Shown in pieces: positions 19,327 through 27,098 of a stretch of 64,000 nucleotides of DNA. Below the pieces are notes generated by a model. That model worked only from the letters and a program-made list of their open reading frames with translations, was not told where the DNA came from and did not search any database. The stretch is taken from positions 1 through 64,000 of the forward strand of contig NZ_BONR01000004.1 in the NCBI RefSeq assembly GCF_016862815.1, in the 5' to 3' direction. Made by a program: the position numbers and the translations under genes. Position 1 is the stretch's first letter; each line of letters opens with the position of its first letter. This DNA is from Demequina activiva. GTDB lineage: Bacteria > Actinomycetota > Actinomycetes > Actinomycetales > Demequinaceae.

Positions 19327-19674
19327 GAGACCCCTCCCCAGGGTTCATTGGATGAATGAAGTCCGGGCCGCCATCGGCCGGGGCACTCCGCACAGTGCTC
19401 CATCGGACAGTCATCAACCTAGGGAGGGGATGTTTCGCCTGACTCGTCGCCATGTGAAGCGTGCGCGAACTCTTCCTCACCCCGCGCCCGGGTGGGCTGT
19501 GAGGGCTCCGACAGCGCGCATCGGCGCTCTGTGAGAAGAGCGTCGGGCCGTTCGTGGCGCCCGCCCGCGCGCGCGGCCCCAGCGTCTCGACGCCAGCGAT
19601 CGCGATGTGTCGCCGTGCTCACCGCATCCGCTGTCGCGCCGTGAGGTGCGCGGTCGCGCGAGCCGCGGTGGGGC
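19327..19674. promoter_or_regulatory. 348-bp intergenic region upstream of narK, with leader inverted repeat
   Basis: No gene is supported here. It must hold the promoter of the nitrate operon and the 3' end of the hemL transcript, both on the minus strand. Read on the minus strand, an inverted repeat TTCATT-N5-AATGAA (19344-19360) lies 18-34 nt before the narK ATG. A possible -10 TAGGTT is at about 19419 without a good -35. A single GAAAC (19432-19436, minus strand) recalls a GlnR half-site, but the full spaced box is not there. No convincing terminator hairpin for hemL was found. Confidence 0.45.
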
Positions 19675-20976
19675 TCAGGCCTCGGTGGCGGCCCAGGCGC
19701 GCACGGCGTCGAGCACGCGCTCGATCTCGGCCTGGCCATGCGACTGCGACACGAACCATGCCTCGTACGCGCTGGGCGGCAGGTACACGCCCGCATCGTG
19801 CAGCGCGTGGAAGAACCGCGCGAACTGGGCGGTGTCCTGGCGCGCCACGTCCTCGAACGCGATGGGGGCGACGCCCAGGCCCCAGAAGAGGCTGAACAGC
19901 GTGCCCGCGCGGCCCACGGCGTGGGTGATGCCCGCGTCCGTCAGGATCTCGCTCACTCCCCCGGACAGGGCCTCGGAGGCTGCCGCCACGCGCTGGTAGA
20001 CGTCGTCCGTCAGAAGCCGCATGGTCGCCAGGCCGGCCGCCACCGCGACGGGGTTCCCGGACAAGGTGCCCGCCTGATAGACGGGGCCCAGCGGTGCGAG
20101 CTGCTCCATGAGGTCGGCGCGCCCGGCCACGGCCGCGACGGGCATGCCGCCGCCGATGACCTTGCCGAACGTCACCAGGTCCGGCTGCCAGGGCTCGACG
20201 CCCGCGGCGAGATCCTCGTCGCGCTCGACGCCCCAGTACCCCGCGGGGCCGGCCCGGAATCCTGTCAGGACCTCGTCGACGATCATGACCGCACCCTCGT
20301 TGCGGCACAGCGTCGAGATGAGCCGGTTGAAGCCCAGCGGAGGGCGCACCACGCCCATGTTCGCGGGTGCCGCCTCCGTGATGACCGCCGCGATCTGCTG
20401 CCCGTGCTCCGCGAACGCGTCCGTCAGGGCGTCCTCGTCTCCGAACGCCAGGACGATGGTGTCCGCCGCGGTGCCGGGGGTGACGCCGGCGCTGTCGGGC
20501 ACACCCGACGTCGCCAGGCCGGAGCCGGCCGCGACCAGCAGCGAGTCCGAGTGCCCGTGGTAGAGGCCCGCGAACTTGATGATCTTGGCGCGCCCCGTCG
20601 CACCCCGCGCGAGCCGGATCGCGGTCATGGTCGCCTCGGTGCCGGTCGAGACCAGCCGCACCCGCTCGGCAGGTGCGTAGCGACCACGGATCTCCTCCGC
20701 CAGCTCGACCTCGCGCGCCGAGGTGGCACCGAAGGACAGTCCGCTCGCGGCGGCCTGCTGAACCGCCTGCACCACCGTGGGATGGGCGTGGCCAAGGATC
20801 GCCGGGCCCCAGGAGCCGATCAGGTCGACGTACTCGCGGCCGTCCCCATCGGTCACGTACGCGCCACGCGCGGACGCGATCGGGACCGGCTCACCCCCCA
20901 CGCCGTTCCAGGCGCGCACGGGAGAGTTCACGCCGCCGGGCAGGATGGCCGCGGCGCGGTCGGTGAAGGTGGTCAC
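19675..20976 (-). CDS. hemL: Glutamate-1-semialdehyde 2,1-aminomutase HemL
   Basis: 433 residues from GTG 20976, which has a GAGGAGGA ribosome-binding site 5 nt upstream. HemL makes 5-aminolevulinate from glutamate 1-semialdehyde using PLP. ILPGGVNSPVRAW at the N-terminus, STGTEATMTAIRLARG, IKFAGLYHGHSDSLL, IVDEVLTGFR and TFGKVIGGGMPVAA with the PLP lysine near 271 are diagnostic. Last of the hem cluster, 32 bp after hemB. A frame extending to 21630 lies over hemB and is not coding. Confidence 0.96.
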   Translation of the reverse strand: MTTFTDRAAAILPGGVNSPVRAWNGVGGEPVPIASARGAYVTDGDGREYVDLIGSWGPAILGHAHPTVVQAVQQAAASGLSFGATSAREVELAEEIRGRYAPAERVRLVSTGTEATMTAIRLARGATGRAKIIKFAGLYHGHSDSLLVAAGSGLATSGVPDSAGVTPGTAADTIVLAFGDEDALTDAFAEHGQQIAAVITEAAPANMGVVRPPLGFNRLISTLCRNEGAVMIVDEVLTGFRAGPAGYWGVERDEDLAAGVEPWQPDLVTFGKVIGGGMPVAAVAGRADLMEQLAPLGPVYQAGTLSGNPVAVAAGLATMRLLTDDVYQRVAAASEALSGGVSEILTDAGITHAVGRAGTLFSLFWGLGVAPIAFEDVARQDTAQFARFFHALHDAGVYLPPSAYEAWFVSQSHGQAEIERVLDAVRAWAATEA

Positions 20977-21008
20977 GAGAGTCCTCCTCGGGGCCAGGGG
21001 CGGCCCGG

Positions 21009-21995
21009 TCAGTCGGCGCGGATCCACTCCGCGAGGTCGAGCGCTGCGTAGGTGAGCACGATGTCGCCGCCGGCGCGGACGATCGAGGTGACGGCCTCCA
21101 CATGCGCCGCGCGGCGGTCGATCCAGCCGCGCTGCGCGGCCGCCTCGATCTGGCTGTACTCGCCCGAGACGTGGTACGCCGCCACGGGCACGGCCGATGC
21201 GCTGGCCACGTCCGCGAGCACATCCAGATACGGGAGGGCCGGCTTGACCATCAGCATGTCCGCGCCCTCGGCCTCGTCGAGTGCCGCCTCGAACGCACCC
21301 TCGCGTCCGTTGGCCGGGTCCAGCTGATAGGTGCGGCGGTCGCCCTGCAGCCCGGACTCCACGGCGTCGCGAAAGGGACCGTACGCGGCCGAGGCGTACT
21401 TGGCGGCATACGCCAGGACGCTCGTGCGCTGGAAGCCGGCGCCGTCGAGCGCCGCGCGCACCGCCGCGACCTGGCCATCCATCATTCCGCTGAGCCCGAG
21501 GACATCCGCCCCAGCCTCGGCCTGCGCGACCGCCATGCGGCCGTAGACCTCGAGGGTCGCGTCGTTGTCCACCTCGCCGTGAGGGTCGAGGATGCCGCAG
21601 TGGCCATGATCGGTGAACTCGTCCAGGCACAGATCGGCCATGACCACGAGCCTCTGCACTGCGGCGTTGCGGGCCGTGTCGATGGCGCGGTTGAGGATGC
21701 CGTTCGGTTCGCAGGCCTCGGATCCCACCGCGTCGCGTGACGCCGGGATCGCGAACAGCATGACGCCGCCGATACCCGCTTGGACCGCATCCTCGATGAC
21801 GCCGCGCAGGGACTCGAGCGTGTGCTGCTGGACGCCCGGCATCGACGGGATCTCACGCGGCGCGTCGATCTCCTCGTGGACGAACACGGGGAGCACCAGC
21901 TGCGCCGGATGCACGCGGGTCTCGCTGACCAGGCGTCGCATCGCTGGCGTGGTGCGCAGCCGGCGGGGGCGGCGCGACGGGACGGGCAGGCTCAC
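21009..21995 (-). CDS. hemB: Delta-aminolevulinic acid dehydratase HemB (porphobilinogen synthase)
   Basis: 328 residues. It condenses two 5-aminolevulinate molecules. The two Schiff-base lysines are in LAYAAKYASAAYGPF (near 196) and MLMVKPALPYLD (near 249). The metal region reads DLCLDEFTDHGHCG (about 119-132): two of the three usual zinc cysteines are kept and the middle one is Asp, so metal use may differ from E. coli HemB. It overlaps the unfused hemD by 4 bases. Confidence 0.95.
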   Translation of the reverse strand: MSLPVPSRRPRRLRTTPAMRRLVSETRVHPAQLVLPVFVHEEIDAPREIPSMPGVQQHTLESLRGVIEDAVQAGIGGVMLFAIPASRDAVGSEACEPNGILNRAIDTARNAAVQRLVVMADLCLDEFTDHGHCGILDPHGEVDNDATLEVYGRMAVAQAEAGADVLGLSGMMDGQVAAVRAALDGAGFQRTSVLAYAAKYASAAYGPFRDAVESGLQGDRRTYQLDPANGREGAFEAALDEAEGADMLMVKPALPYLDVLADVASASAVPVAAYHVSGEYSQIEAAAQRGWIDRRAAHVEAVTSIVRAGGDIVLTYAALDLAEWIRAD

Positions 21996-22972
21996 GACCG
22001 CTCATCCTCCGGAGCAGGCTCGGCGACGGGCTCGGGCGCGTCATCGGCGGCCTCGGACTCGGCCGGCTCGGCCGAGTCCGCGTTCGGCGCTGACGTCTCA
22101 TCGGACGACTCGACGGACGGCTCGCCGAACTCCTCGGCCGGCGCATCGGCCGTGTCCTCGTCGTCGGCTGCGTCCTCGTCGAGCGCGTCGAACTCCTCCA
22201 CCACATCGGGGTCGAGCGCGGCGAGCAGACCGGCGACGATGCCGTCGTAGGACGGAGCCGTCGCCACCGACGTGACGGGCACGGCCGCGGCCCGCGCGGC
22301 GGCCGCAGTCATGTCACCGATGGCCACGACGGCAGTCTCCTCGGGAACGAGGGCGCCCGAGGCAGCGAGGCGTTCCGCGACCGAGCCCGAGGTGAGCAGG
22401 ATCGCGTCGAAGCGTCCGTCCTCGATCTCCTCGCGCAGCTGGCGGCCCACTCCGGAGCCGTCGACGGTGCGATAGGCCTCGACGGTCGTGACGGACCAGC
22501 CCTTGCGCTCGAGTCCGCGAGGCAGCACCGGCGCGGCGAGGTTGCCGTGCGGCACCAGCACCTTGCCCGGCCCGTCGGGGAACTCCTCGACGATCCCGCG
22601 CGCGTTCTGGCGGCCCTGCGGCACCATCGCGACCTCGAGACCCATCTCCTCGCACACCCCCCGGGTGGCCTCGCCCACGGTGGCGACCTGCGCATCCGGC
22701 AGCGGTGCGCTCAGGGAGACGCCCCGCGCCCGGGCGATGCGCTCCATGGCGGCCAGGGCGTTGCGCGACGTGACGGCCATCCAGTCGAAGTCGCCCGCGC
22801 ACCAGGACAGCGTGGCCTCCTCGAGCGCCTCGAGGTCCTCGGTGGGAGCGATCGCGATGAAGTCGACCTCCTCGACGATCGCTCCGGCCTCCGCCAGGCG
22901 GAGCGCGAGGTGGCGGCGCTGAGCGGTCACGGGCACCAGCAGGTGCTTTCCTCGCAGTGCAGTCAGATCCAT
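21992..22972 (-). CDS. hemD: Uroporphyrinogen-III synthase HemD with acidic C-terminal tail
   Basis: 326 residues. Residues 1 to about 255 form the two-lobed HemD enzyme (LLVPVTAQRRHLALRL, WMAVTSRNALAAMERI, VATVGEATRGVCEEMG, ILLTSGSVAERL, VAIGDMTAAAARAAAV), which cyclises hydroxymethylbilane to uroporphyrinogen III. The last 70 residues are an Asp/Glu/Ala/Pro-rich, presumably disordered tail that the family does not need. It sits 1 bp after hemC and overlaps hemB by 4 bases. This is the probable housekeeping copy; the paralogue at 8934-10049 carries a DNA-binding domain instead of the tail. Confidence 0.9.
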   Translation of the reverse strand: MDLTALRGKHLLVPVTAQRRHLALRLAEAGAIVEEVDFIAIAPTEDLEALEEATLSWCAGDFDWMAVTSRNALAAMERIARARGVSLSAPLPDAQVATVGEATRGVCEEMGLEVAMVPQGRQNARGIVEEFPDGPGKVLVPHGNLAAPVLPRGLERKGWSVTTVEAYRTVDGSGVGRQLREEIEDGRFDAILLTSGSVAERLAASGALVPEETAVVAIGDMTAAAARAAAVPVTSVATAPSYDGIVAGLLAALDPDVVEEFDALDEDAADDEDTADAPAEEFGEPSVESSDETSAPNADSAEPAESEAADDAPEPVAEPAPEDERS

Positions 22973-22973
22973 G

Positions 22974-23900
22974 TCATGCCCTTCCCATGAGGCGGCCGGC
23001 TCCGCGGCCCAGGAGCGTCCATCCGGTCGATCGGCCCAGCGACGCAGCCTCGGACGCGGGACCCTGTGCGGTCTCGTTGAGCGCGAGCGTACCGCCGGCG
23101 TCCACCACGCGAGCCCGCAGGCTCAAGCGCTCGCCTGCGACGGTGGCGTATGCCGCGACCGGTGCGGCGCAGCCGGCGTCGAGGACGCCCAGGAGTGACC
23201 GCTCGGCCGTGACCGCCGCCCGCGTGGGCGCGTGATCCAGGGCGCGAATCAGGTCTGCCCAGGCATCGTCGGCGCCCGGGGCGATCTCGATCGCGAGCGC
23301 CCCCTGCCCTGGAGCGGGCATCATGTCCGTCGGGTCCAGCAGCTCCGTCGCCTCGTCCAGCCGGCCCAGGCGCTCGAGGCCCGCCGCCGCGAGCACCACG
23401 CCATCGAGCTCTCCGGAGAGCTTGCCCAGGCGCGTGTCGACGTTGCCGCGCAGCCCCTCGACGCGCAGGTCGCGGCGCAGCGAGATCAGCTGCGCGGCCC
23501 GCCGCGGCGATCCGGTGCCGATGCGCGCTCCCTCAGGCAGGTCCCGCAGCCCTGGCCCGGTGGTGCACAAGGCGTCGCGCACGTCCGCGCGCTTCGAGAT
23601 CGCGGCGAGCTCCAGCTCCGGGTGCGGCGCCGTCGGCATGTCCTTGAGCGAGTGCACCGCGAAGTCGCACTCACCGGCCAGCAGCGCGTCGCGCAGAGCG
23701 TTGACGAACACGCCCACCTCGCTGAGGCCCACCAGGGACCCGCGCGAGATGTCGCCATGGGTGGTGATCTCGACCAGCTCGACCTCGAGCTCGACCCCCA
23801 CGCTTGCGGCATGCTCGACCAGCGCATCGGCCACCATGCCTGACTGGGTGCGCGCGAGCGTCGAGCCGCGAGTGCCGAGCCTGAGCTTCATGGAGTCCAT
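22974..23900 (-). CDS. hemC: Hydroxymethylbilane synthase HemC (porphobilinogen deaminase)
   Basis: 308 residues from ATG 23900 (ATG 23891 also possible). It polymerises four porphobilinogens on a dipyrromethane cofactor bound to a cysteine, here in GVLDAGCAAPVAAY near residue 241. LRLGTRGSTLARTQSGMVA at the N-terminus, GVFVNALRDALL, HSLKDMPT and IGTGSPRRAAQL are all family signatures. No Shine-Dalgarno is evident; GACTGT lies 6 nt before the ATG at 23907-23912, a pattern seen at other leaderless genes in this window, so it may have its own promoter inside the 3' end of the upstream gene. Confidence 0.95.
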   Translation of the reverse strand: MDSMKLRLGTRGSTLARTQSGMVADALVEHAASVGVELEVELVEITTHGDISRGSLVGLSEVGVFVNALRDALLAGECDFAVHSLKDMPTAPHPELELAAISKRADVRDALCTTGPGLRDLPEGARIGTGSPRRAAQLISLRRDLRVEGLRGNVDTRLGKLSGELDGVVLAAAGLERLGRLDEATELLDPTDMMPAPGQGALAIEIAPGADDAWADLIRALDHAPTRAAVTAERSLLGVLDAGCAAPVAAYATVAGERLSLRARVVDAGGTLALNETAQGPASEAASLGRSTGWTLLGRGAGRLMGRA

Positions 23901-23910
23901 CGTTTCACAG

Positions 23911-25152
23911 TCACGGCGCCGCTCGAGGCGTGCGCGAGAGGTCGCGATAGCCGGGCCCGAGCGTGATCATCACCATCGCGACGGCCGCGAGCGCGAGCGC
24001 CGCCCAGGCGGGCGCCTGGTAGCCGAAGCCGGCCGCGATCACCAGTGCTCCCAGTCCCGTCCCCAGCGCGGTCGCTGCGTTGAGAGCAGCGTGCGCAAGC
24101 GCGGAGCCCAGCGACGGGGATCCGTGCATGACGTCCATGAGATGCACCTGCGAGGACTGGGAGAAGATCTGGATCGAGCATCCCAGCAGCACCAGCAGCG
24201 CCACGGTCACGGCGGGCATGTCGCCTAGCACCGCGATGCCGAGCAGCGCGAGTGAGGCCAGTCCCAGGCCCAGCCGTCCGGCACCGATGTGCGAGCGATC
24301 CGTGAGCCGGCCGCCCAGGTAGGCGCCCAGCGTCATCGCGCAGCCCCAGACCACCAGGATCCACGTCACCTGATCGGCACCGAACCCGTTGGTGACCTCG
24401 AGCAGCGGGACGATGTAGGAGAACACCGCACCGAGGCCCGCGAAGCCGACGGTCACGGCGACGATGGCCGTCCACAGTGGTCGACCGCGCAGGGCGCGCA
24501 GCTCGGCGCGGGGCGAGGCGTGCGGGTTGCCTGGAACGTTGGGAGTGAAGGCCCAGACGCCGGCGAAGGCCACCACGGCCACGAGTGTCACCGCGACGTA
24601 GGCCATGCGCCACCCGGACGCGTTGGACAGCCATTGCATGAACGGGACGCCGACGATGAGCGAGGTGGTCAGGCCCAGCATGATGATGGACACCGCGCGG
24701 CCGCGACGCTCACGGCCCAGCACGGTCATCGCGACGTAGGACGCGGCGCCGAGCAGAGCCCCGTGCGGCACGCCGGCGAGGAAGCGGATCACCATGAGTG
24801 CCTCGACCGTGGGAGCGAGCACCGTCGCGACCGAGGTGAGCAGGAACATCGCGGAGGTCGCGAGCAGCAGCGGCCGCCTGCCCATGCGCCCCAGGCCGAC
24901 CATGAGCAGCGGCGCCCCCACGACCACGCCCAGCGAGTAGGCGACCATGGTGAAGCCCAGCACGTCCACGGTGGTGTCGAGGTCAGCGACCTGGTCCTGC
25001 ACCACGCCGGCGGCGCCGTTCTGGGTGAGACCGATGCCGAAGCCCACCACTGCGAAGGCGGCGAGCACGTGCCACGCGCGAGGGTCGCGGGCGGATCGCG
25101 GCAGGCGCCAGCGCGGCTGTCCGGCATCGAGCGTGGAGAAGAGGTCCGTCAC
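23911..25152 (-). CDS. MFS transporter, drug/sugar antiporter-like
   Basis: 413 residues from GTG 25152, chosen because it clears the copC stop; an ATG at 25227 would overlap copC by 50 bases. About 12 membrane segments. GLGRMGRRPLLLAT after the second segment is the cytoplasmic loop motif of the major facilitator family, and FLAGVPHGALLGAASYVAM the fifth-segment motif of the arabinose-efflux/Bcr type. Substrate unknown. It lies 10 bp upstream of hemC and 25 bp after copC, so it could be co-transcribed with either; porphyrin or precursor efflux is a possibility but only from position. Confidence 0.85.
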   Translation of the reverse strand: MTDLFSTLDAGQPRWRLPRSARDPRAWHVLAAFAVVGFGIGLTQNGAAGVVQDQVADLDTTVDVLGFTMVAYSLGVVVGAPLLMVGLGRMGRRPLLLATSAMFLLTSVATVLAPTVEALMVIRFLAGVPHGALLGAASYVAMTVLGRERRGRAVSIIMLGLTTSLIVGVPFMQWLSNASGWRMAYVAVTLVAVVAFAGVWAFTPNVPGNPHASPRAELRALRGRPLWTAIVAVTVGFAGLGAVFSYIVPLLEVTNGFGADQVTWILVVWGCAMTLGAYLGGRLTDRSHIGAGRLGLGLASLALLGIAVLGDMPAVTVALLVLLGCSIQIFSQSSQVHLMDVMHGSPSLGSALAHAALNAATALGTGLGALVIAAGFGYQAPAWAALALAAVAMVMITLGPGYRDLSRTPRAAP

Positions 25153-25177
25153 CGTCTCGCCGATCAGCCGCGGGGTG

Positions 25178-25789
25178 TCATGGGCGATTGCGAAGCCTGG
25201 CAGCCGCGATCGCCACGCCAGCGCCACCCAGGGCGGCCAAGGCGATGACGGGCCATACCCATCCCGGCACGTCGCCGGGCTCGTCCTCGGGTTCGTCGAC
25301 GGCGATGGGCTCGACCTCGGCGTCCGTCACCGCGGCCGATGCGGTGGGCTCGGGTGTGCTCGCTGGCTCGGTGGGCTGCTCCGTGGGCTCGGTGGTCTCG
25401 ACCGGCGCTCCGGGCGCGACGGTGAAGAGCACCGCCCCCTCGATGGGATGGCCGTCAGCGGCAACCACGCGGAACACCAGCTCGGCATCGCCGGCAGCCG
25501 GCTGCTCGTCCACCCTGGCGGTGACTGCGTTGGTGGACGGAAACTCCGGCTCGAGGGCCGTCTGCGCGCCGGACGCGTCCACGATCGACAGCTCGGTGCC
25601 GATCTCGAGCAGCTCGCCATCGAACTCCAGCCGCACCTCGGACAGGTTCTCGACCGTCGATCCCTGCTCGGGGTTGGAGGCTCGCAGCGACGTGTGCGCC
25701 GAGGCGATGGTGGCGGTCGCGGCGATCGCGATCAGCATGCCGGCCAGCGCCACGCCGGCGCGCAGAAGGGAACGCGAGACAGGGATCAT
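25178..25789 (-). CDS. copC: CopC-domain copper resistance protein, membrane anchored
   Basis: 203 residues from ATG 25789. A signal peptide (1-31) ends in ASA, placing His32 at the mature N-terminus (HTSLRASNPEQGSTV), the copper ligand arrangement of CopC. The domain continues to about 125 with LEFDGELLEIGTELSIVD and HPIEGAVLFTV. A Thr/Glu/Pro-rich linker follows, then one C-terminal membrane span near 175-197 (VWPVIALAALGGAGVAIA) and a basic end. CopC-like proteins bind copper on the outer face of the membrane. No CopD is adjacent. A GACAAT -10 lies 6 nt before the start, so the mRNA is likely leaderless. Confidence 0.88.
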   Translation of the reverse strand: MIPVSRSLLRAGVALAGMLIAIAATATIASAHTSLRASNPEQGSTVENLSEVRLEFDGELLEIGTELSIVDASGAQTALEPEFPSTNAVTARVDEQPAAGDAELVFRVVAADGHPIEGAVLFTVAPGAPVETTEPTEQPTEPASTPEPTASAAVTDAEVEPIAVDEPEDEPGDVPGWVWPVIALAALGGAGVAIAAARLRNRP

Positions 25790-25795
25790 GCGGCC

Positions 25796-25922
25796 ATTGT
25801 CGCACCAGCCCGGTGCGCCTCTCACCGAGCTCCCCACGCACGCGGCCACTGTCCGGTCACTCAATGTTCACGCGACCTTTCCAGCCTCCCCAGGTGGCGA
25901 GCGACGCCCAGGTCGCGACAAT
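25796..25922. promoter_or_regulatory. Divergent pair of identical leaderless promoters (copC / glycosyltransferase)
   Basis: On the minus strand GACAAT occupies 25796-25801, 6 nt before copC ATG 25789. On the plus strand GACAAT occupies 25917-25922, also 6 nt before GTG 25929. Both are embedded in GCGACAATGG. The same geometry implies transcription starting at or next to the start codon. No strong -35 is visible for either, and the middle of the region holds no gene. Confidence 0.6.
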
Positions 25923-25928
25923 GGAGCC

Positions 25929-27098
25929 GTGAGAGTCGCCTTGCTCGCGGAGAGCTTCCTCCCGCACGCCAACGGCGTGACCAACTCGCTCCTGCGCGTG
26001 ATCGAGCACCTGGGGCGCCGCGGCGACGAGGCCCTGGTGATCGCGCCCGAGGCCAAGGGCTCCGCCGGTCCGGTGCGATACGGGATCGCCGAGGTGCTGC
26101 GACTGCCAGCGATGGGTTGGCCGGGATACGACGACGTGCGCGTGTCCCTCTCCGGTGCCGCGCGCATCGGCCGCCTGCTCGACGACTACTCCCCCGACGT
26201 GGTGCACCTGGCCTCGCCGTTCATGCTCGGTTGGGCGGGGGTGAGGGCGGCGAACGAGCTGGGACTGCCCACCGTCGCCGTGTACCAGACCGAGGTGCCG
26301 TCCTACGCGGATCGCTATCGCGTGGGCTGGGGCGAGCCCATCCTGTGGGACCGCCTGCTCAACATCCACCGCCGGGCGGGACTCACCCTCGCGCCGTCCA
26401 CCTACGCGATGCGTCAGCTCGAGGCCGTGGGCGTGCCCCGCCTGCGCCTATGGCCGCGCGGCGTCGACACCCGCCGGTTTCGCCCCGACCGTCGAGACGA
26501 CGCGCTGCGTCGAGCGTGGGCGCCCCGCGACGAGGTGGTGGTCGGCTACGCCGGCCGGCTCGCCGCGGAGAAGCGCGTCGAGGACCTCGCGCGGCTCAGC
26601 GAGATCGACGGGATCCGCGTGGTCGTCATCGGCGACGGCCCCGCGCGGTCGCGGCTCGAGGCGCTGCTGCCGGACGCGACGTTCACAGGGTTCCTGGGCG
26701 GCGACGAGCTCGCCCGGGCCCTGGCGAGCCTGGATGTGTTCGTGCATTGCGGCGAGCTCGAGACCTTCTGCCAGGGGATCCAGGAGGCCCATGCCGCTGG
26801 CGTGCCCGTGTTAGCGCCGCGCCGTGGTGGGCCCATCGACCTCGTCGACCCTGATCACACGGGCTACCTGTACGAGCCGGGCAGGCTGGACCAGATGGTC
26901 GCCGGCGTCCGCACGCTGGTCGAGGACCGCGAGCGCCGGGAGCGCTTCGGGGCGCAGGCGCGCATCAGCGTCGAGGCGCGGACGTGGCCGGACGTCTGCG
27001 AGCTGCTGATGGGCTACTACCGCGAGGCTATCGAGCTCCAGGCGGAGACGCCGGTGCGGCCCTGGGACGTGCTCGAGCACGAGGCGGTGCGCCCGTGA
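25929..27098 (+). CDS. GT4 glycosyltransferase, MgtA-like mannosyltransferase
   Basis: 389 residues from GTG 25929. N-terminal VALLAESFLPHANGVTNSLLRV and C-terminal GYAGRLAAEKRVEDLA with VHCGELETFCQGIQEAHAAGVPV show the two Rossmann domains and the E-x7-E motif of GT-B retaining glycosyltransferases. Closest in pattern to the actinobacterial GDP-mannose-dependent alpha-mannosyltransferase MgtA, which builds mannosylated glycolipids. No signal peptide, so cytoplasmic face of the membrane. Stop overlaps the next glycosyltransferase in GTGA. Confidence 0.85.
   Translation: MRVALLAESFLPHANGVTNSLLRVIEHLGRRGDEALVIAPEAKGSAGPVRYGIAEVLRLPAMGWPGYDDVRVSLSGAARIGRLLDDYSPDVVHLASPFMLGWAGVRAANELGLPTVAVYQTEVPSYADRYRVGWGEPILWDRLLNIHRRAGLTLAPSTYAMRQLEAVGVPRLRLWPRGVDTRRFRPDRRDDALRRAWAPRDEVVVGYAGRLAAEKRVEDLARLSEIDGIRVVVIGDGPARSRLEALLPDATFTGFLGGDELARALASLDVFVHCGELETFCQGIQEAHAAGVPVLAPRRGGPIDLVDPDHTGYLYEPGRLDQMVAGVRTLVEDRERRERFGAQARISVEARTWPDVCELLMGYYREAIELQAETPVRPWDVLEHEAVRP

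Noticed and set aside
19419-19460. GlnR box upstream of narK
   Set aside because: Only a single GAAAC and a TTCAC with wrong phasing are present; the full gTnAC-n6-GaAAC pattern could not be found. A motif scan with a GlnR matrix would decide.
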